DNA of 42,873 nucleotides from Fredinandcohnia aciditolerans (lineage in GTDB: Bacteria > Bacillota > Bacilli > Bacillales > Bacillaceae_L): assembly GCA_003640645.1 (NCBI GenBank), contig QGHH01000004.1:1-42873 (forward strand), read 5' to 3'. Of the stretch, positions 22,837-31,526 are shown one piece after another; the first letter of the stretch is position 1; each line of letters opens with the position of its first letter. Below the pieces are notes generated by a model. It was not told the DNA's origin and made no database searches. It was given only the letters and a program-made list of their open reading frames with translations. Made by a program: the position numbers and the translations under genes.

Positions 22837-24576
22837 TTATTTCAAATCTTCAAGTGAATCAATATCTACATACTTTGGTACAACCAGTCCATTCTTCGTT
22901 CCATGAAGATTTTCTCCTAGATCAACAAAATCGTTCTTATAGGTGTTATAGTATTCAGTATGCGTAGTTGGTAGCCATGCCCCTACCATTCCATCTGCAC
23001 TTCCATTTGCTATACCGGCAAACATAGGCCCAACCTCAACTTGACTCAATGTCACCTTATAACCATTTTGTTCAAGAACCCTACTTATTACATAGGTACT
23101 AGCAATTTCTGAATCCCAAGCAACAAATACAAGATTAACTGGTTCCCCATTTCCTTTCTGGGAACCGTTTGTCCATTCAGAAACTTTGTCAGGATTATCT
23201 GTGACCCATTTCTCTGCCGCTTCAGTTGGATCCATTCCATTTGTAATATCAACCATCACAGATTCCATATCACTTGGTTCCCAAGAGAATTGATCGAGGA
23301 TTTTATAAGCACCAGGAACATCCTGTTCAAGGCCCTTTCTTACAATTGTATGGATACCTTCAGCACCACCAAAGGAGCCTTTTGGGTCATCTAAATATTT
23401 CAAATCGAAAGCAGAGAACATCCAATGCGGTGTCCAGCCAGTGATAATAATAGGTTCTTGCTTACTGTAGGCTTTTTGCAGTTCAGCAACCATTGCTGCG
23501 GATGAGCCTTCAATTAACGTCCAATTATCTAGCTCATATTCCTCTAGTGCAGTAGCTGTCAATCCCATCAATCCTGCTCCTGGTTCTATCCCAATTATTT
23601 CATAACCTGTTTGGGCACCTATCCCATTTGCATCTTTATTCGTATTTTCGTTGTTATTAGAGAGCGTTACAAATAGAACTGTCCCCAAAACTAGTAAAGC
23701 TAAGATTGAGAAAACAATCTTTGGCTTTATTGCATTCCTATAAGCTGGGTTACGTAAGTTTTGCGTGATTCGGTCAAGTATAATAGCGATGAAGACGATG
23801 GAAAGTCCTGCTTCAAAGCCTTGTCCAACGTCAATTTGACTCACTGCTCGGTAAACATCTGCTCCAAGACCAGGTGCTCCAACTAATGAAGCAGTCACAA
23901 CCATCGATAGTGCAAGCATAATGCTTTGGTTTACCCCTGCCATAATGGTTGGAGTAGCCAAAGGTAATTGAACTTTAAACAATTTTTGAGTAGTGGTTGA
24001 ACCGAATGCATTAGCCGCTTCAACTAAGTCATTAGGCACTCTTTGAATCCCAAGATTCGTCATACGAATTGTTGGGGCAATTGCGAAAATAAAGGAAGCA
24101 ATAATACCTGGTACAACTCCAATCCCAAAAAATAATATGGCTGGAATTAAATAAACAAAAGCAGGCATTGTTTGCATAAAGTCCAATATCGGTGTAACGA
24201 TGTTTTGCACTGTTTTTCTTTGAGCGCACCATATACCAATCGGGATCCCGATGATGATTGTTAGCAATCCTGATAATAAGACAATTGCAAGTGTTTGAAT
24301 ACTTGAATCCCAATAACCAAGATTTTCAATCAATAATAGACTTAGTAGCGTAAATACTCCTAATGGCCATCTACTTGTATAGATAACCAATAGTGTTAGC
24401 ACTAGAATTAATACAATTGGTGGACCTACACTTAATACATCCACGATCGTTTTCAATAATCCATCGATAAGGTTCGTTATAAAAGTAAACAGCCCAGCCC
24501 AAGCAATTGTTAACCATGCGACAAAGGAATCTACCCATTCGCCTAGTGGAATTTTAGGAATACCCATTTTTATCAA
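22837..24576 (-). CDS. OpuA-type glycine betaine ABC permease fused to substrate-binding domain
   Basis: A 579-residue fusion. The permease (about residues 1-285) has six or more membrane segments and the EAA-like loop DLVEAANAFGSTTTQKLFKVQLPLA. A further membrane segment (about 290-308) is followed by an OpuAC-type binding domain (about 325-579) outside the cell. The two lobes are in swapped order: ITGWTPHWMF and the lobe beginning GIEPGAGLMG come first, and FVAWDSE plus GAWLPTTH come second. The three aromatic-box tryptophans are present. It imports glycine betaine or proline betaine. TTG 24576 overlaps the ATPase stop (TTGA) with GGAG 5 nt upstream; an ATG at 24567 is the alternative. Confidence 0.9.
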   Translation of the reverse strand: MIKMGIPKIPLGEWVDSFVAWLTIAWAGLFTFITNLIDGLLKTIVDVLSVGPPIVLILVLTLLVIYTSRWPLGVFTLLSLLLIENLGYWDSSIQTLAIVLLSGLLTIIIGIPIGIWCAQRKTVQNIVTPILDFMQTMPAFVYLIPAILFFGIGVVPGIIASFIFAIAPTIRMTNLGIQRVPNDLVEAANAFGSTTTQKLFKVQLPLATPTIMAGVNQSIMLALSMVVTASLVGAPGLGADVYRAVSQIDVGQGFEAGLSIVFIAIILDRITQNLRNPAYRNAIKPKIVFSILALLVLGTVLFVTLSNNNENTNKDANGIGAQTGYEIIGIEPGAGLMGLTATALEEYELDNWTLIEGSSAAMVAELQKAYSKQEPIIITGWTPHWMFSAFDLKYLDDPKGSFGGAEGIHTIVRKGLEQDVPGAYKILDQFSWEPSDMESVMVDITNGMDPTEAAEKWVTDNPDKVSEWTNGSQKGNGEPVNLVFVAWDSEIASTYVISRVLEQNGYKVTLSQVEVGPMFAGIANGSADGMVGAWLPTTHTEYYNTYKNDFVDLGENLHGTKNGLVVPKYVDIDSLEDLK

Positions 24577-25778
24577 TCACTCTCCAATTCATTCAAAGAG
24601 TCCTTGTTTCCAGACAAAGCACCTATTACTGCCCCACGTACTACAATTCCTTTGAATCGATTTTCTTCGTCTATAACAGAAATCGGCAAACTGGATGTTG
24701 CTATTTCATCCATCAAATCTGTAAGTAATGTATCTTCTGAAACTGTAGGAATATCTGTCGTCATGGTTTCTGCAATCGTCTTATTTTGATCAATGGCCTC
24801 ACGTGCTTGTTCAGCAGTAATTGCGCCTAACAACTTGTTCTTACGGTCCACTATAAAGATGCTCGAATATCCCTGATTCCGCATTATTTCTAACGCAACC
24901 CTCGGACCTCGGTCTACACTGATTTTTTCCCCACGTTTCATCACATGTGAGGCCGTTATCACTTTCGATAAATCAACATCCTCAACAAACTTTTCAACAA
25001 ATGCATTTGCAGGATTAATCATTATTTCTTCAGGTGTTCCTAACTGGATAACACTTCCGTCCTTCATCAGTGCAATGCGATCTCCAATTCTGAGTGCTTC
25101 ATCTAAATCATGAGTAATAAAAATAATTGTTTTCTTGTACTGTTCTTGAATTCCAATTAATTCATCCTGCATGTCTTTACGAATCAACGGGTCTAAAGCG
25201 CTGAAGGCTTCGTCCATCAAGATAATATCAGTATCACTTGCAAGGGCTCTGGCAAGACCTACCCTTTGTTGCATACCACCGCTCAATTGAGAAGGGTATT
25301 GATTTTCGTACCCTTTCAACCCAACAGCCTCTAGTGCTTGCATCGCTTTTTCTCGCCGTTCTGCTTTATCTACTCTTTTAATTTCAAGACCAAATTCAGC
25401 ATTTTCTAGTATCGTCTTATGCGGAAAAAGGGCAAAATTTTGAAAAACCATACTGATTCTTTTTTGTCTAGTTTCACGTAATCTGGCGGCATTCATCTTC
25501 ACGATATCTTCATTTTTTATTAAAATTTCTCCTATAGTAGGATCAATCAGTCTGTTAAACATCCGGATTAAGGTTGATTTCCCACTTCCGGATAAGCCCA
25601 TAATGACAAAAATTTCACTGGGATAAATCTTAAAACTGACATTATTTACACCAACTGTAAGCCCTGTTTCTTTTAAGATTTCTTTCTTTGATTTACCCTG
25701 TTTCAGTAACTCAATGGCTGCTTTAGGAGATTTACCAAAAATCTTCGAGACATTCCTTACTTCAACGTATGGTTCCAT
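24573..25778 (-). CDS. OpuA-type glycine betaine ABC transporter ATPase with CBS domains
   Basis: A 401-residue protein. Walker A GLSGSGKST (about 61-69), signature LSGGMQQR (about 165-172) and Walker B ILMDE (about 186-190) form a complete nucleotide-binding domain. Two CBS domains (about 275-395) follow, which in L. lactis OpuA sense ionic strength and gate transport. ATG 25778 is preferred over the TTG one codon upstream because GAGGTGA lies 4 nt before it. It is the first gene of a two-gene operon with the fused permease-binding protein. The pairing gives a two-subunit osmoregulated importer. Confidence 0.93.
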   Translation of the reverse strand: MEPYVEVRNVSKIFGKSPKAAIELLKQGKSKKEILKETGLTVGVNNVSFKIYPSEIFVIMGLSGSGKSTLIRMFNRLIDPTIGEILIKNEDIVKMNAARLRETRQKRISMVFQNFALFPHKTILENAEFGLEIKRVDKAERREKAMQALEAVGLKGYENQYPSQLSGGMQQRVGLARALASDTDIILMDEAFSALDPLIRKDMQDELIGIQEQYKKTIIFITHDLDEALRIGDRIALMKDGSVIQLGTPEEIMINPANAFVEKFVEDVDLSKVITASHVMKRGEKISVDRGPRVALEIMRNQGYSSIFIVDRKNKLLGAITAEQAREAIDQNKTIAETMTTDIPTVSEDTLLTDLMDEIATSSLPISVIDEENRFKGIVVRGAVIGALSGNKDSLNELESD

Positions 25779-25899
25779 CAAATCACCTCATTTTATAAAT
25801 TGCCTTTTTCCCTATAAGTTTTCCCTATTCTGAATGCCATATGAATATTTCAAGAAATGGGACAGAGGAAGCTTGTTCTAGAGTCTTCATACAAAACAA

Positions 25900-25947
25900 A
25901 AAGGATATGAAACTTTTCCTTTGTTACAGAAAAGTTTCATATCCTTT
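25900..25947 (-). terminator. long-stem terminator of yuiF
   Basis: A 19-bp perfect stem (AAAGGATATGAAACTTTTC at 25900-25918 and its complement at 25929-25947), 10-nt loop, T-rich tail on the minus strand. It is the longest perfect hairpin in the window and also insulates the opuA genes. Confidence 0.88.
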
Positions 25948-25997
25948 AGACTATTTGGTCAGATTCAAAAAAACTTAAGCATGAAGTGAGTTCCAAT

Positions 25998-27341
25998 TTA
26001 TAAGATAATTGCTGCAATCCAACCAAAAATAATGAGCGGAATATTATAGTGTAAAAATGTTGGAACACAAGTGTCCCAAATATGATTATGCTGACCATCA
26101 ACGTTCAATCCAGCAGTTGGACCGAGCGTACTATCTGATGCGGGTGATCCAGCGTCTCCTAAAGCTGCAGCTGTACCAACAATCGCAATTGTTGCCATGG
26201 AGCTAAAACCTAGCTCTAAGCATAATGGAACAAAAATAATGGTAATGATGGGAATCGTTGAGAAAGACGAACCAATCCCTAATGTAATTAACAGACCTAC
26301 GATTAGCATCATTAAAGCAGCAAGTGATTGATTACCACCGATTATGTCTGCTGACTGCTTTACAAGTTCCTCAACATCTCCTGTTTCGCTAATGACAGCT
26401 GCAAAACCAGAAGCTGTAATCATAACAAAACCGATAAATGCCATCATTTTCATACCACTAGTTAGGACTTCGTCAGCTTGCCCCACTTTCATTGAGCCAC
26501 TTACATATAAAACAGCTATTCCGGCTAATGCTCCAAAAATCATGCCATCCACATTTAATACTTGTGATAGTGTCAACTGCAGACTTAATGTAACAAGCAC
26601 GGCAAGTATAGCGAAGGTAAGACTCTTTTTAGTATACGGTGTGTTAGCTTCTGAATCTGACTCATTTGCAATATCAATCGTTTTATATTGTTTTGGCTTA
26701 CGATAAGAGAACAAGACGGCAATCATTAACCCAATAACCATCCCTGCAGTTGGAATCAACATGGCAATTGGAATATCTCGTTTCGCCACTTCTAACCCGC
26801 TATCTAGCATATATTGCTGCAGAAGTCCGTGGAAAATCTCACCAAATCCAACTGGTAGTGCAATGTATGGAGCTGTTAAACCAAAAGTAATAACGGTAGC
26901 GATAAGTCTACGATCAATTTCAAGTTCATTAAATACCTTTAATAAAGGTGGAATTAAAATTGGAATAAAAGCAATATGAACCGGTACTAAGTTTTGTGAT
27001 GAAATAGAAATTGCTAGAATAATTAAGATGATTAGTACCTTTGAATAGGTTTTCCGTTTGCTATCTCCTTGCTTCCCAACAAGTTTGATGGCAAGGTCTA
27101 CCATCGCATCTGGTAATCCTGTTTTTGAAATAGCTACTGCAAAACTACCAAGTAGTGCATAACTTAATGCGACTGTAGCATTACCACCTAAGCCTTCAGT
27201 GAATGTAGATACTGTTGTTGCAATATCGAGACCACCTGTTAGTCCCCCAACAATTGCCCCTATGGCAAGAGCTACAACCACATTTATACGGAATAAGCTT
27301 AGAATTAGCATGACAAGAACTGCTATAACAACTGCATTCAT
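25998..27341 (-). CDS. yuiF: YuiF, NhaC-like Na+/H+ antiporter family protein
   Basis: A 447-residue protein with about 11-12 membrane segments, assigned to the NhaC-like antiporter superfamily by overall character (GSFAVAISKTGLPDAM, GIGSSFSTIPIITIIF, GDAGSPASDSTLGPTAGLN). In B. subtilis the equivalent lies between yuiG and pepA, as here. Substrate not certain: members include Na+/H+ antiporters and amino-acid carriers. ATG 27341 has AAGGAG 7 nt upstream. It ends at a very strong terminator. Confidence 0.85.
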   Translation of the reverse strand: MNAVVIAVLVMLILSLFRINVVVALAIGAIVGGLTGGLDIATTVSTFTEGLGGNATVALSYALLGSFAVAISKTGLPDAMVDLAIKLVGKQGDSKRKTYSKVLIILIILAISISSQNLVPVHIAFIPILIPPLLKVFNELEIDRRLIATVITFGLTAPYIALPVGFGEIFHGLLQQYMLDSGLEVAKRDIPIAMLIPTAGMVIGLMIAVLFSYRKPKQYKTIDIANESDSEANTPYTKKSLTFAILAVLVTLSLQLTLSQVLNVDGMIFGALAGIAVLYVSGSMKVGQADEVLTSGMKMMAFIGFVMITASGFAAVISETGDVEELVKQSADIIGGNQSLAALMMLIVGLLITLGIGSSFSTIPIITIIFVPLCLELGFSSMATIAIVGTAAALGDAGSPASDSTLGPTAGLNVDGQHNHIWDTCVPTFLHYNIPLIIFGWIAAIIL

Positions 27342-27541
27342 GGTGAAAACTCCTTCTAGTTTGGTTATTATTTTTCAAACACTTTAGTTTGCTAAATTGG
27401 TAGAGAATTAAAATACTAAACTAAAATACCATATGATATTAGAAATCGTCAATGGTTTTTTATAGGAGAAGTTGGTTGTGATCCTGGTGGAACACTTCTT
27501 CGGGGATTGGGATTTCATAGGATGAAACTTATAAAAGTGGC

Positions 27542-27820
27542 TTGTGATATAAGGATGTACAGATATATCGGGTTGCGATATAGGGAAATATCGATAAATC
27601 GGGTTGTGATTGTAGCATTTAACATTTTGCGTTATGCCGATATATCGTTTAATCATATTGCGATATACCACATATCGGTTCCAATACACTATTAAGTTAG
27701 CGTAATGCGGTGTACTGATAGACCGATTAAACGGTTTCTATACACCATATATCGGGCTGCGATATAGAGATATATCATAAATCGGGCAATACGCCAACAG
27801 GTATCCTATTGCGATATGAT
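27542..27820. repeat. degenerate 31-bp tandem repeat between yuiF and pepA
   Basis: TTGYGATAT-type starts occur at 27542, 27573, 27604, 27627, 27658, 27757 and 27809. Four units are 30-31 bp (27542-27572, 27573-27603, 27627-27657, 27757-27786); the others are shortened or interrupted. A usual unit reads TTGCGATATA, then about 8 nt, ATATCG, and ends AAATCGGG. The CGATAT and ATATCG parts are complementary. This takes up most of the 533-bp gap from 27342 to 27874. The remaining part (27342-27541) is AT-rich and presumably holds the yuiF promoter, which I could not assign. Confidence 0.65.
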
Positions 27821-27841
27821 GATACGCATTCCTATTAAAAA

Positions 27842-27866
27842 GAAGCCTACCCGTTAGGTAGACTTC
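27842..27866 (-). terminator. terminator of pepA
   Basis: A 10-bp stem with one wobble (GAAGCCTACC / GGTAGACTTC) and a T-run on the minus strand, 8 bp past the pepA stop. Confidence 0.8.
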
Positions 27867-27874
27867 TCCATCAT

Positions 27875-29380
27875 TTATTCTTCTGTTTCACCAAAACGCT
27901 CTACTAGGGTTGCGAGTGTACGGACCATAACCCCTGTTGCACCGGCTGGGCCTAGATTGTGAGCTGAAGTCGTCGTTGCTGTTCCTGCGATATCTAGATG
28001 TACCCATGGAGTATCTTCTGCAAATTCACCTATGAATGTGCCAGCGAAAATTGCATGACCATCGCGACCAGGTGAATTATTTAAATCGGCAACCTGGCTT
28101 TTTCGAACACGCTTCTTATGATTTTCTGTGATCGGTAAACGCCAAATGGGTTCACCAGCTTCAATGGATGCTTCTAAAACCTCCTCAAAAAAGGCTTCGT
28201 TGTTTGTCATTGCACCTGTAATATCATTACCTAAAGCAACAATCACACCACCTGTTAATGTCGCAACATCTACTAAATAAGAGGCTCCATGAAACTTCGC
28301 ATAGGTGATGCCATCTGCTAGTGCAAGTCGACCTTCTGCATCTGTATTTAAGATTTCGATTGTTTTACCATTCATAGAAGTTACTACATCATCCGGTTTG
28401 AATGCATCACCGCTAATCATATTATCGGTTGATGGGATGACAGCAACAACATTCTTTTCAGGTCTTAATTCCCCAATGACCTCCATAGCTCCTAAAACTG
28501 CTGCTGCTCCACCCATATCTGATTTCATGCCAACAATGCCGTCCTTTGGCTTGATGGAGTATCCACCTGTATCAAAGGTAATGCCTTTTCCAACTAGTGC
28601 AATGACATCTTCCCAGTTCTCTTTACCTTGATATTTGAGGACGATCATTTTAGGAGGCTCTGCAGAACCTTTGTTAACCGCTAAGAGTGCGCCCATCCCG
28701 AGCTTTTCCATATCCTCTTTTTCTAGTATTTCCACTTCAAATCCATATTTCTTTCCGAGCTTCGCTGCATAATTCGCTAAATCTGTAGCTGTTAACATAT
28801 TTCCCGGAAGATTTACAAGGGTTCTGGCAGAGTTTGTTCCCTGTCCATACGCATATCCGACAGTTATACTTGCCTTGATTTCTTCTGAATCACCGCTAGA
28901 ATAAACAACGACTTCTTCAATTTTCTTTTCTGGTTCATTTGACTTTTGCTTGTAATCTGCAAATTTATATGTAGACAATGCAAGGGCTTCTCCGAACGCA
29001 TGGGCAGCATCAAGTGCATCTAATTCCTCAGATACAAAGGAATCTAAGCTAACTGCAAAGCTTTCAACCTTTGTTTCTGAGATTATTTTAACCGCTTTTC
29101 CAAACGCCTCTCTGAGAGATTCAAGGGTTTGTTTTTCTTCTTTTCCTAGACCTAAAAAATAAACTCTTTTTATCGGTGCCTTCCCTAAAGTATGTACCTT
29201 TGAAACCTTATTTTGTTCTACACGAATATCGCCTTCTTTTAACAGTTCTGTAATCTGTCCATCTAATAATAAATCTAATTCTTTTGTAAGACCTGTTGTT
29301 TTTTGATTTTTCGCGAAAATACCGATTAGTAATGCTTCATTTGCTTCTATTACTTGTGCTTCATTTTTAACGTTAAACAC
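27875..29380 (-). CDS. pepA: leucyl aminopeptidase (M17)
   Basis: A 501-residue cytosolic metallopeptidase. The N-terminal macro-like domain (about 1-170) precedes the catalytic domain with [10 protein letters not shown] (the metal-binding Lys and Asp) and [12 protein letters not shown] (residues about 345-356), the M17 signature. It removes N-terminal residues from peptides using two metal ions. The B. subtilis counterpart is YuiE. GTG 29380 has GGAGGTG 5 nt upstream. It is a single gene with its own terminator, divergent from yuiD. Confidence 0.94.
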   Translation of the reverse strand: MFNVKNEAQVIEANEALLIGIFAKNQKTTGLTKELDLLLDGQITELLKEGDIRVEQNKVSKVHTLGKAPIKRVYFLGLGKEEKQTLESLREAFGKAVKIISETKVESFAVSLDSFVSEELDALDAAHAFGEALALSTYKFADYKQKSNEPEKKIEEVVVYSSGDSEEIKASITVGYAYGQGTNSARTLVNLPGNMLTATDLANYAAKLGKKYGFEVEILEKEDMEKLGMGALLAVNKGSAEPPKMIVLKYQGKENWEDVIALVGKGITFDTGGYSIKPKDGIVGMKSDMGGAAAVLGAMEVIGELRPEKNVVAVIPSTDNMISGDAFKPDDVVTSMNGKTIEILNTDAEGRLALADGITYAKFHGASYLVDVATLTGGVIVALGNDITGAMTNNEAFFEEVLEASIEAGEPIWRLPITENHKKRVRKSQVADLNNSPGRDGHAIFAGTFIGEFAEDTPWVHLDIAGTATTTSAHNLGPAGATGVMVRTLATLVERFGETEE

Positions 29381-29592
29381 TGTTACACCTCCATTATATT
29401 TTACCTTTTAATTATAAACTTCGAGCCACTAAATTTCATCATCAATCCACTAGTGAAAATTTCATTTTGCAGGCTCAACCAAATTCTTTTATAATGATAA
29501 AAAGTAACTTTATATTACATGAAATGTTAAAATTTGTTTGAACATATAAACAAAAGATAGAAAATGGATGTTAACGAGAGGAAGAAGTTTAC

Positions 29593-30063
29593 ATGGAGCT
29601 TTTTACGAATTTTCCACTTTGGGCCGCACTTGCTGCAATAGGATTTGCACAATTTGTTAAAGTCCCACTACATTTTTTTGTAACAAAAAAAGTTGATTGG
29701 TCGTTAGTTACAAGTACTGGTGGGATGCCAAGCTCCCATTCAGCAGCAGTTACTGCGTTAACAACCGGTATTGCCCTAGAACAAGGCGTAGATTCCCCTT
29801 TCTTCGCGATATCAACAGTCTTTGCTGTCATTGTCATGTTTGATGCTTCTGGCGTTCGTAGACATGCTGGTGAACAGGCGACAGTTCTCAATCAGCTCGT
29901 TGCGGATTTTCAAAAATTTGCAGAGGAAGCAAAACTATGGCCTAAGCTTGATGAGGATAGTAAAAGAAAAGAATTAAAGGAGTTATTAGGTCACAAACCG
30001 ATCGAGGTATTTTTTGGTGGATTAACTGGGGTCTTGTTAACTTTATTACTTCATATCCTTTAA
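29593..30063 (+). CDS. yuiD: YuiD, DUF212 / divergent PAP2 family membrane protein
   Basis: A 156-residue membrane protein with GGMPSSHSAAVTAL and SGVRRHAGEQA, the two motifs of the DUF212 group related to acid phosphatase/vanadium haloperoxidases. These supply the His and Arg residues of a phosphatase site, so it may act on lipid phosphates, but activity has not been shown to my knowledge. ATG 29593 follows GAGAGGAAG. It is a single gene between divergent pepA and convergent yuiC. Confidence 0.85.
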   Translation: MELFTNFPLWAALAAIGFAQFVKVPLHFFVTKKVDWSLVTSTGGMPSSHSAAVTALTTGIALEQGVDSPFFAISTVFAVIVMFDASGVRRHAGEQATVLNQLVADFQKFAEEAKLWPKLDEDSKRKELKELLGHKPIEVFFGGLTGVLLTLLLHIL

Positions 30064-30074
30064 AATACAAAATG

Positions 30075-30095
30075 GGCTAATCTTTATGATTAGCC
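30075..30095 (+). terminator. terminator of yuiD
   Basis: An 8-bp stem GGCTAATC / GATTAGCC, 5-nt loop, followed by TTTAACTTTTTT; it may also serve yuiC. Confidence 0.8.
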
Positions 30096-30096
30096 T

Positions 30097-30780
30097 TTAA
30101 CTTTTTTCACCTAAAATTTGTTGTCGAAATACTTGCATTGACTTATCCTCATTCATTGCAGCAATTTCTTCTTCAGATATTCTTCCGTCACCCATCTTGA
30201 TGATATAAACATCAAGGGTTTTCTTCCCCCATTTTTTATAGACATCATCAACTGTATCATAGTACAAATCTATTTTATTTCCTTTGATGGCTCCACCTTT
30301 GTCAGCGACTACTCCATACCCGTAGTCGGGGATAAATAGAATTGTTCCTATTGGAAACACATCTAAGTCCGCAGCAATTGTTGAATACAAATCACGTTTC
30401 ACCTTAACCCCTGAATAGGTAATCCCATAGGAAGGGTGCTTCGCATCCTTACCTGTTGATTCAACACCTGCTGTATATCCAGTCGCGACAACTGTTTGTG
30501 TTGGGTATTTTGAAAAATCAATCGCTTCTTCAATTGGTAATGTGGTTTCTAAGCCAGAGGCCGAGACCGCCTTATTTCCATTATTTATAAATAATAATTT
30601 TGATACCCATTCTACACTTTTAATTCCTACTGATTGCGATTTCTCTTGAAATTGGTTGCCTATCCAGTTTGTAAGGTCTTTCGACTGCACTCCGGAAAAA
30701 GATTGGAACGTAGTAATTAGTGCTAATGCAAATAGGAATGTCATTGCACTTCTTCTTATCATTGTGTTTAAACGAAACAC
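30097..30780 (-). CDS. yuiC: YuiC, 3D-domain lytic transglycosylase-like protein
   Basis: A 227-residue protein. The N-terminal hydrophobic segment (about 10-32) is a signal peptide or anchor. A linker leads to a 3D domain (about 95-195) with [24 protein letters not shown] and IDLYYD, the Asp residues that give the family its name. B. subtilis YuiC is a muralytic enzyme resembling MltA and related to the Sps/Rpf-like resuscitation group. GTG 30780 has AGAGGAG about 9 nt upstream; the ATG six codons later is an alternative. Between yuiB and the yuiD terminator. Confidence 0.85.
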   Translation of the reverse strand: MFRLNTMIRRSAMTFLFALALITTFQSFSGVQSKDLTNWIGNQFQEKSQSVGIKSVEWVSKLLFINNGNKAVSASGLETTLPIEEAIDFSKYPTQTVVATGYTAGVESTGKDAKHPSYGITYSGVKVKRDLYSTIAADLDVFPIGTILFIPDYGYGVVADKGGAIKGNKIDLYYDTVDDVYKKWGKKTLDVYIIKMGDGRISEEEIAAMNEDKSMQVFRQQILGEKS

Positions 30781-30868
30781 ATTTTTCCACTCCTCTCACG
30801 ACTCTATTTCTTTCCAATTTGGCAAAAAAATATTCGTTTATGAATGGAAGATAATTGTAGAAAAAAAA

Positions 30869-30905
30869 GAAACGTAAAGATTTTATAACTAAATCCTTAC
30901 GTTTC
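30869..30905 (-). terminator. terminator of yuiB
   Basis: A 15-bp stem with one mismatch (GAAACGTAA, a, GATTT and its complement) and a T8 run on the minus strand. Confidence 0.8.
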
Positions 30906-30935
30906 CTCTTGGAAATTCTATATTGAAGTGACTTA

Positions 30936-31262
30936 CTAAAACATTCTGTATCCTTTTTTTCGTAGGAGTTTTATGATTACTCCTGATAAAATCGCACCAG
31001 CAAGACCACTAAGTAAAATTGCAATATCTAAAGGAGCTAATGTCGTAATACTCTCTCCCAAAGAGCTAAATGCACTAGCTGGTGATGTAAAATAATCAAG
31101 AAAAGATACCTCTTGAATAATTGCCAAGGCAATTATTGGGTAGATAATGGCCATAATCCACGACATACGTAACAGCATATTAAGAATGAATCCAATTCCA
31201 AAAAATAAAACGAAAAATAATAACATCGAAATTAAAAATATCGGTAAAAAACTGAGTGACAT
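30936..31262 (-). CDS. yuiB: YuiB family membrane protein
   Basis: A 108-residue protein with three membrane segments (about 5-27, 33-52, 80-100) and a basic C-terminus (KLLRKKGYRMF). The function is unknown; the name rests on sequence style and position next to yuiC. ATG 31262 has GGAGGTGAG 4-5 nt upstream. In B. subtilis the small gene yuiA stands in front; here a structured repeat-like sequence does. Confidence 0.75.
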   Translation of the reverse strand: MSLSFLPIFLISMLLFFVLFFGIGFILNMLLRMSWIMAIIYPIIALAIIQEVSFLDYFTSPASAFSSLGESITTLAPLDIAILLSGLAGAILSGVIIKLLRKKGYRMF

Positions 31263-31280
31263 GGCAACTCACCTCCATTA

Positions 31281-31402
31281 CAAATGCGTAAGTTCCTTGA
31301 TCAGCCGCGACATGCACAAGACGAACTGACAAAAGGCGCATTCTTGACCTAGATGACAGATTGGCTTGTGACCTAGAGGGCTAGGCACTTGTGCTGGACG
31401 AA
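31281..31402 (-). repeat. structured intergenic repeat-like element before yuiB
   Basis: Reading the minus strand, it runs from GTCCAGCACAAG to TTACGCATTTG. It contains a repeated CTAGGTCA (twice, 27 bp apart) and pairing ends AAGTGCCT / AGGAACTT and AGCC / GGCT. The general form (TCCAGC...GCCTAG...GGTC...AAGG...GC.TTTG) resembles a structured repeat I have seen in many Bacillus intergenic regions; that is from memory. It ends 18 bp before the yuiB start and would lie in its leader. Confidence 0.5.
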
Positions 31403-31489
31403 TAAGGACAAATCCCTTCCTAGTTTACTAAAGGTATGATTAATGAGTCAATTGATTTCACTTAGGAAAACGGACAATTATGTAAAAAA

Positions 31490-31513
31490 GGAATGCTAAG
31501 ATAAAAGCATTCC
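31490..31513 (-). terminator. terminator of yumB
   Basis: A 7-bp stem GGAATGC / GCATTCC, 10-nt loop, and T6 on the minus strand, 14 bp after the stop. Confidence 0.8.
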
Positions 31514-31526
31514 CTTCTTTAATATG

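Noticed and set aside
27408-27689. 93-residue reading frame on the minus strand
   Set aside because: It is a translation of the 31-bp repeat region (repeated Tyr-Arg-Tyr-like patterns), with no ribosome site.
31147-31329. Intact yuiA gene upstream of yuiB
   Set aside because: A short frame with CxxC (ECAFCQ) exists on the minus strand, but it lacks a ribosome site and the second cysteine pair expected for YuiA; the DNA fits a structured repeat better.
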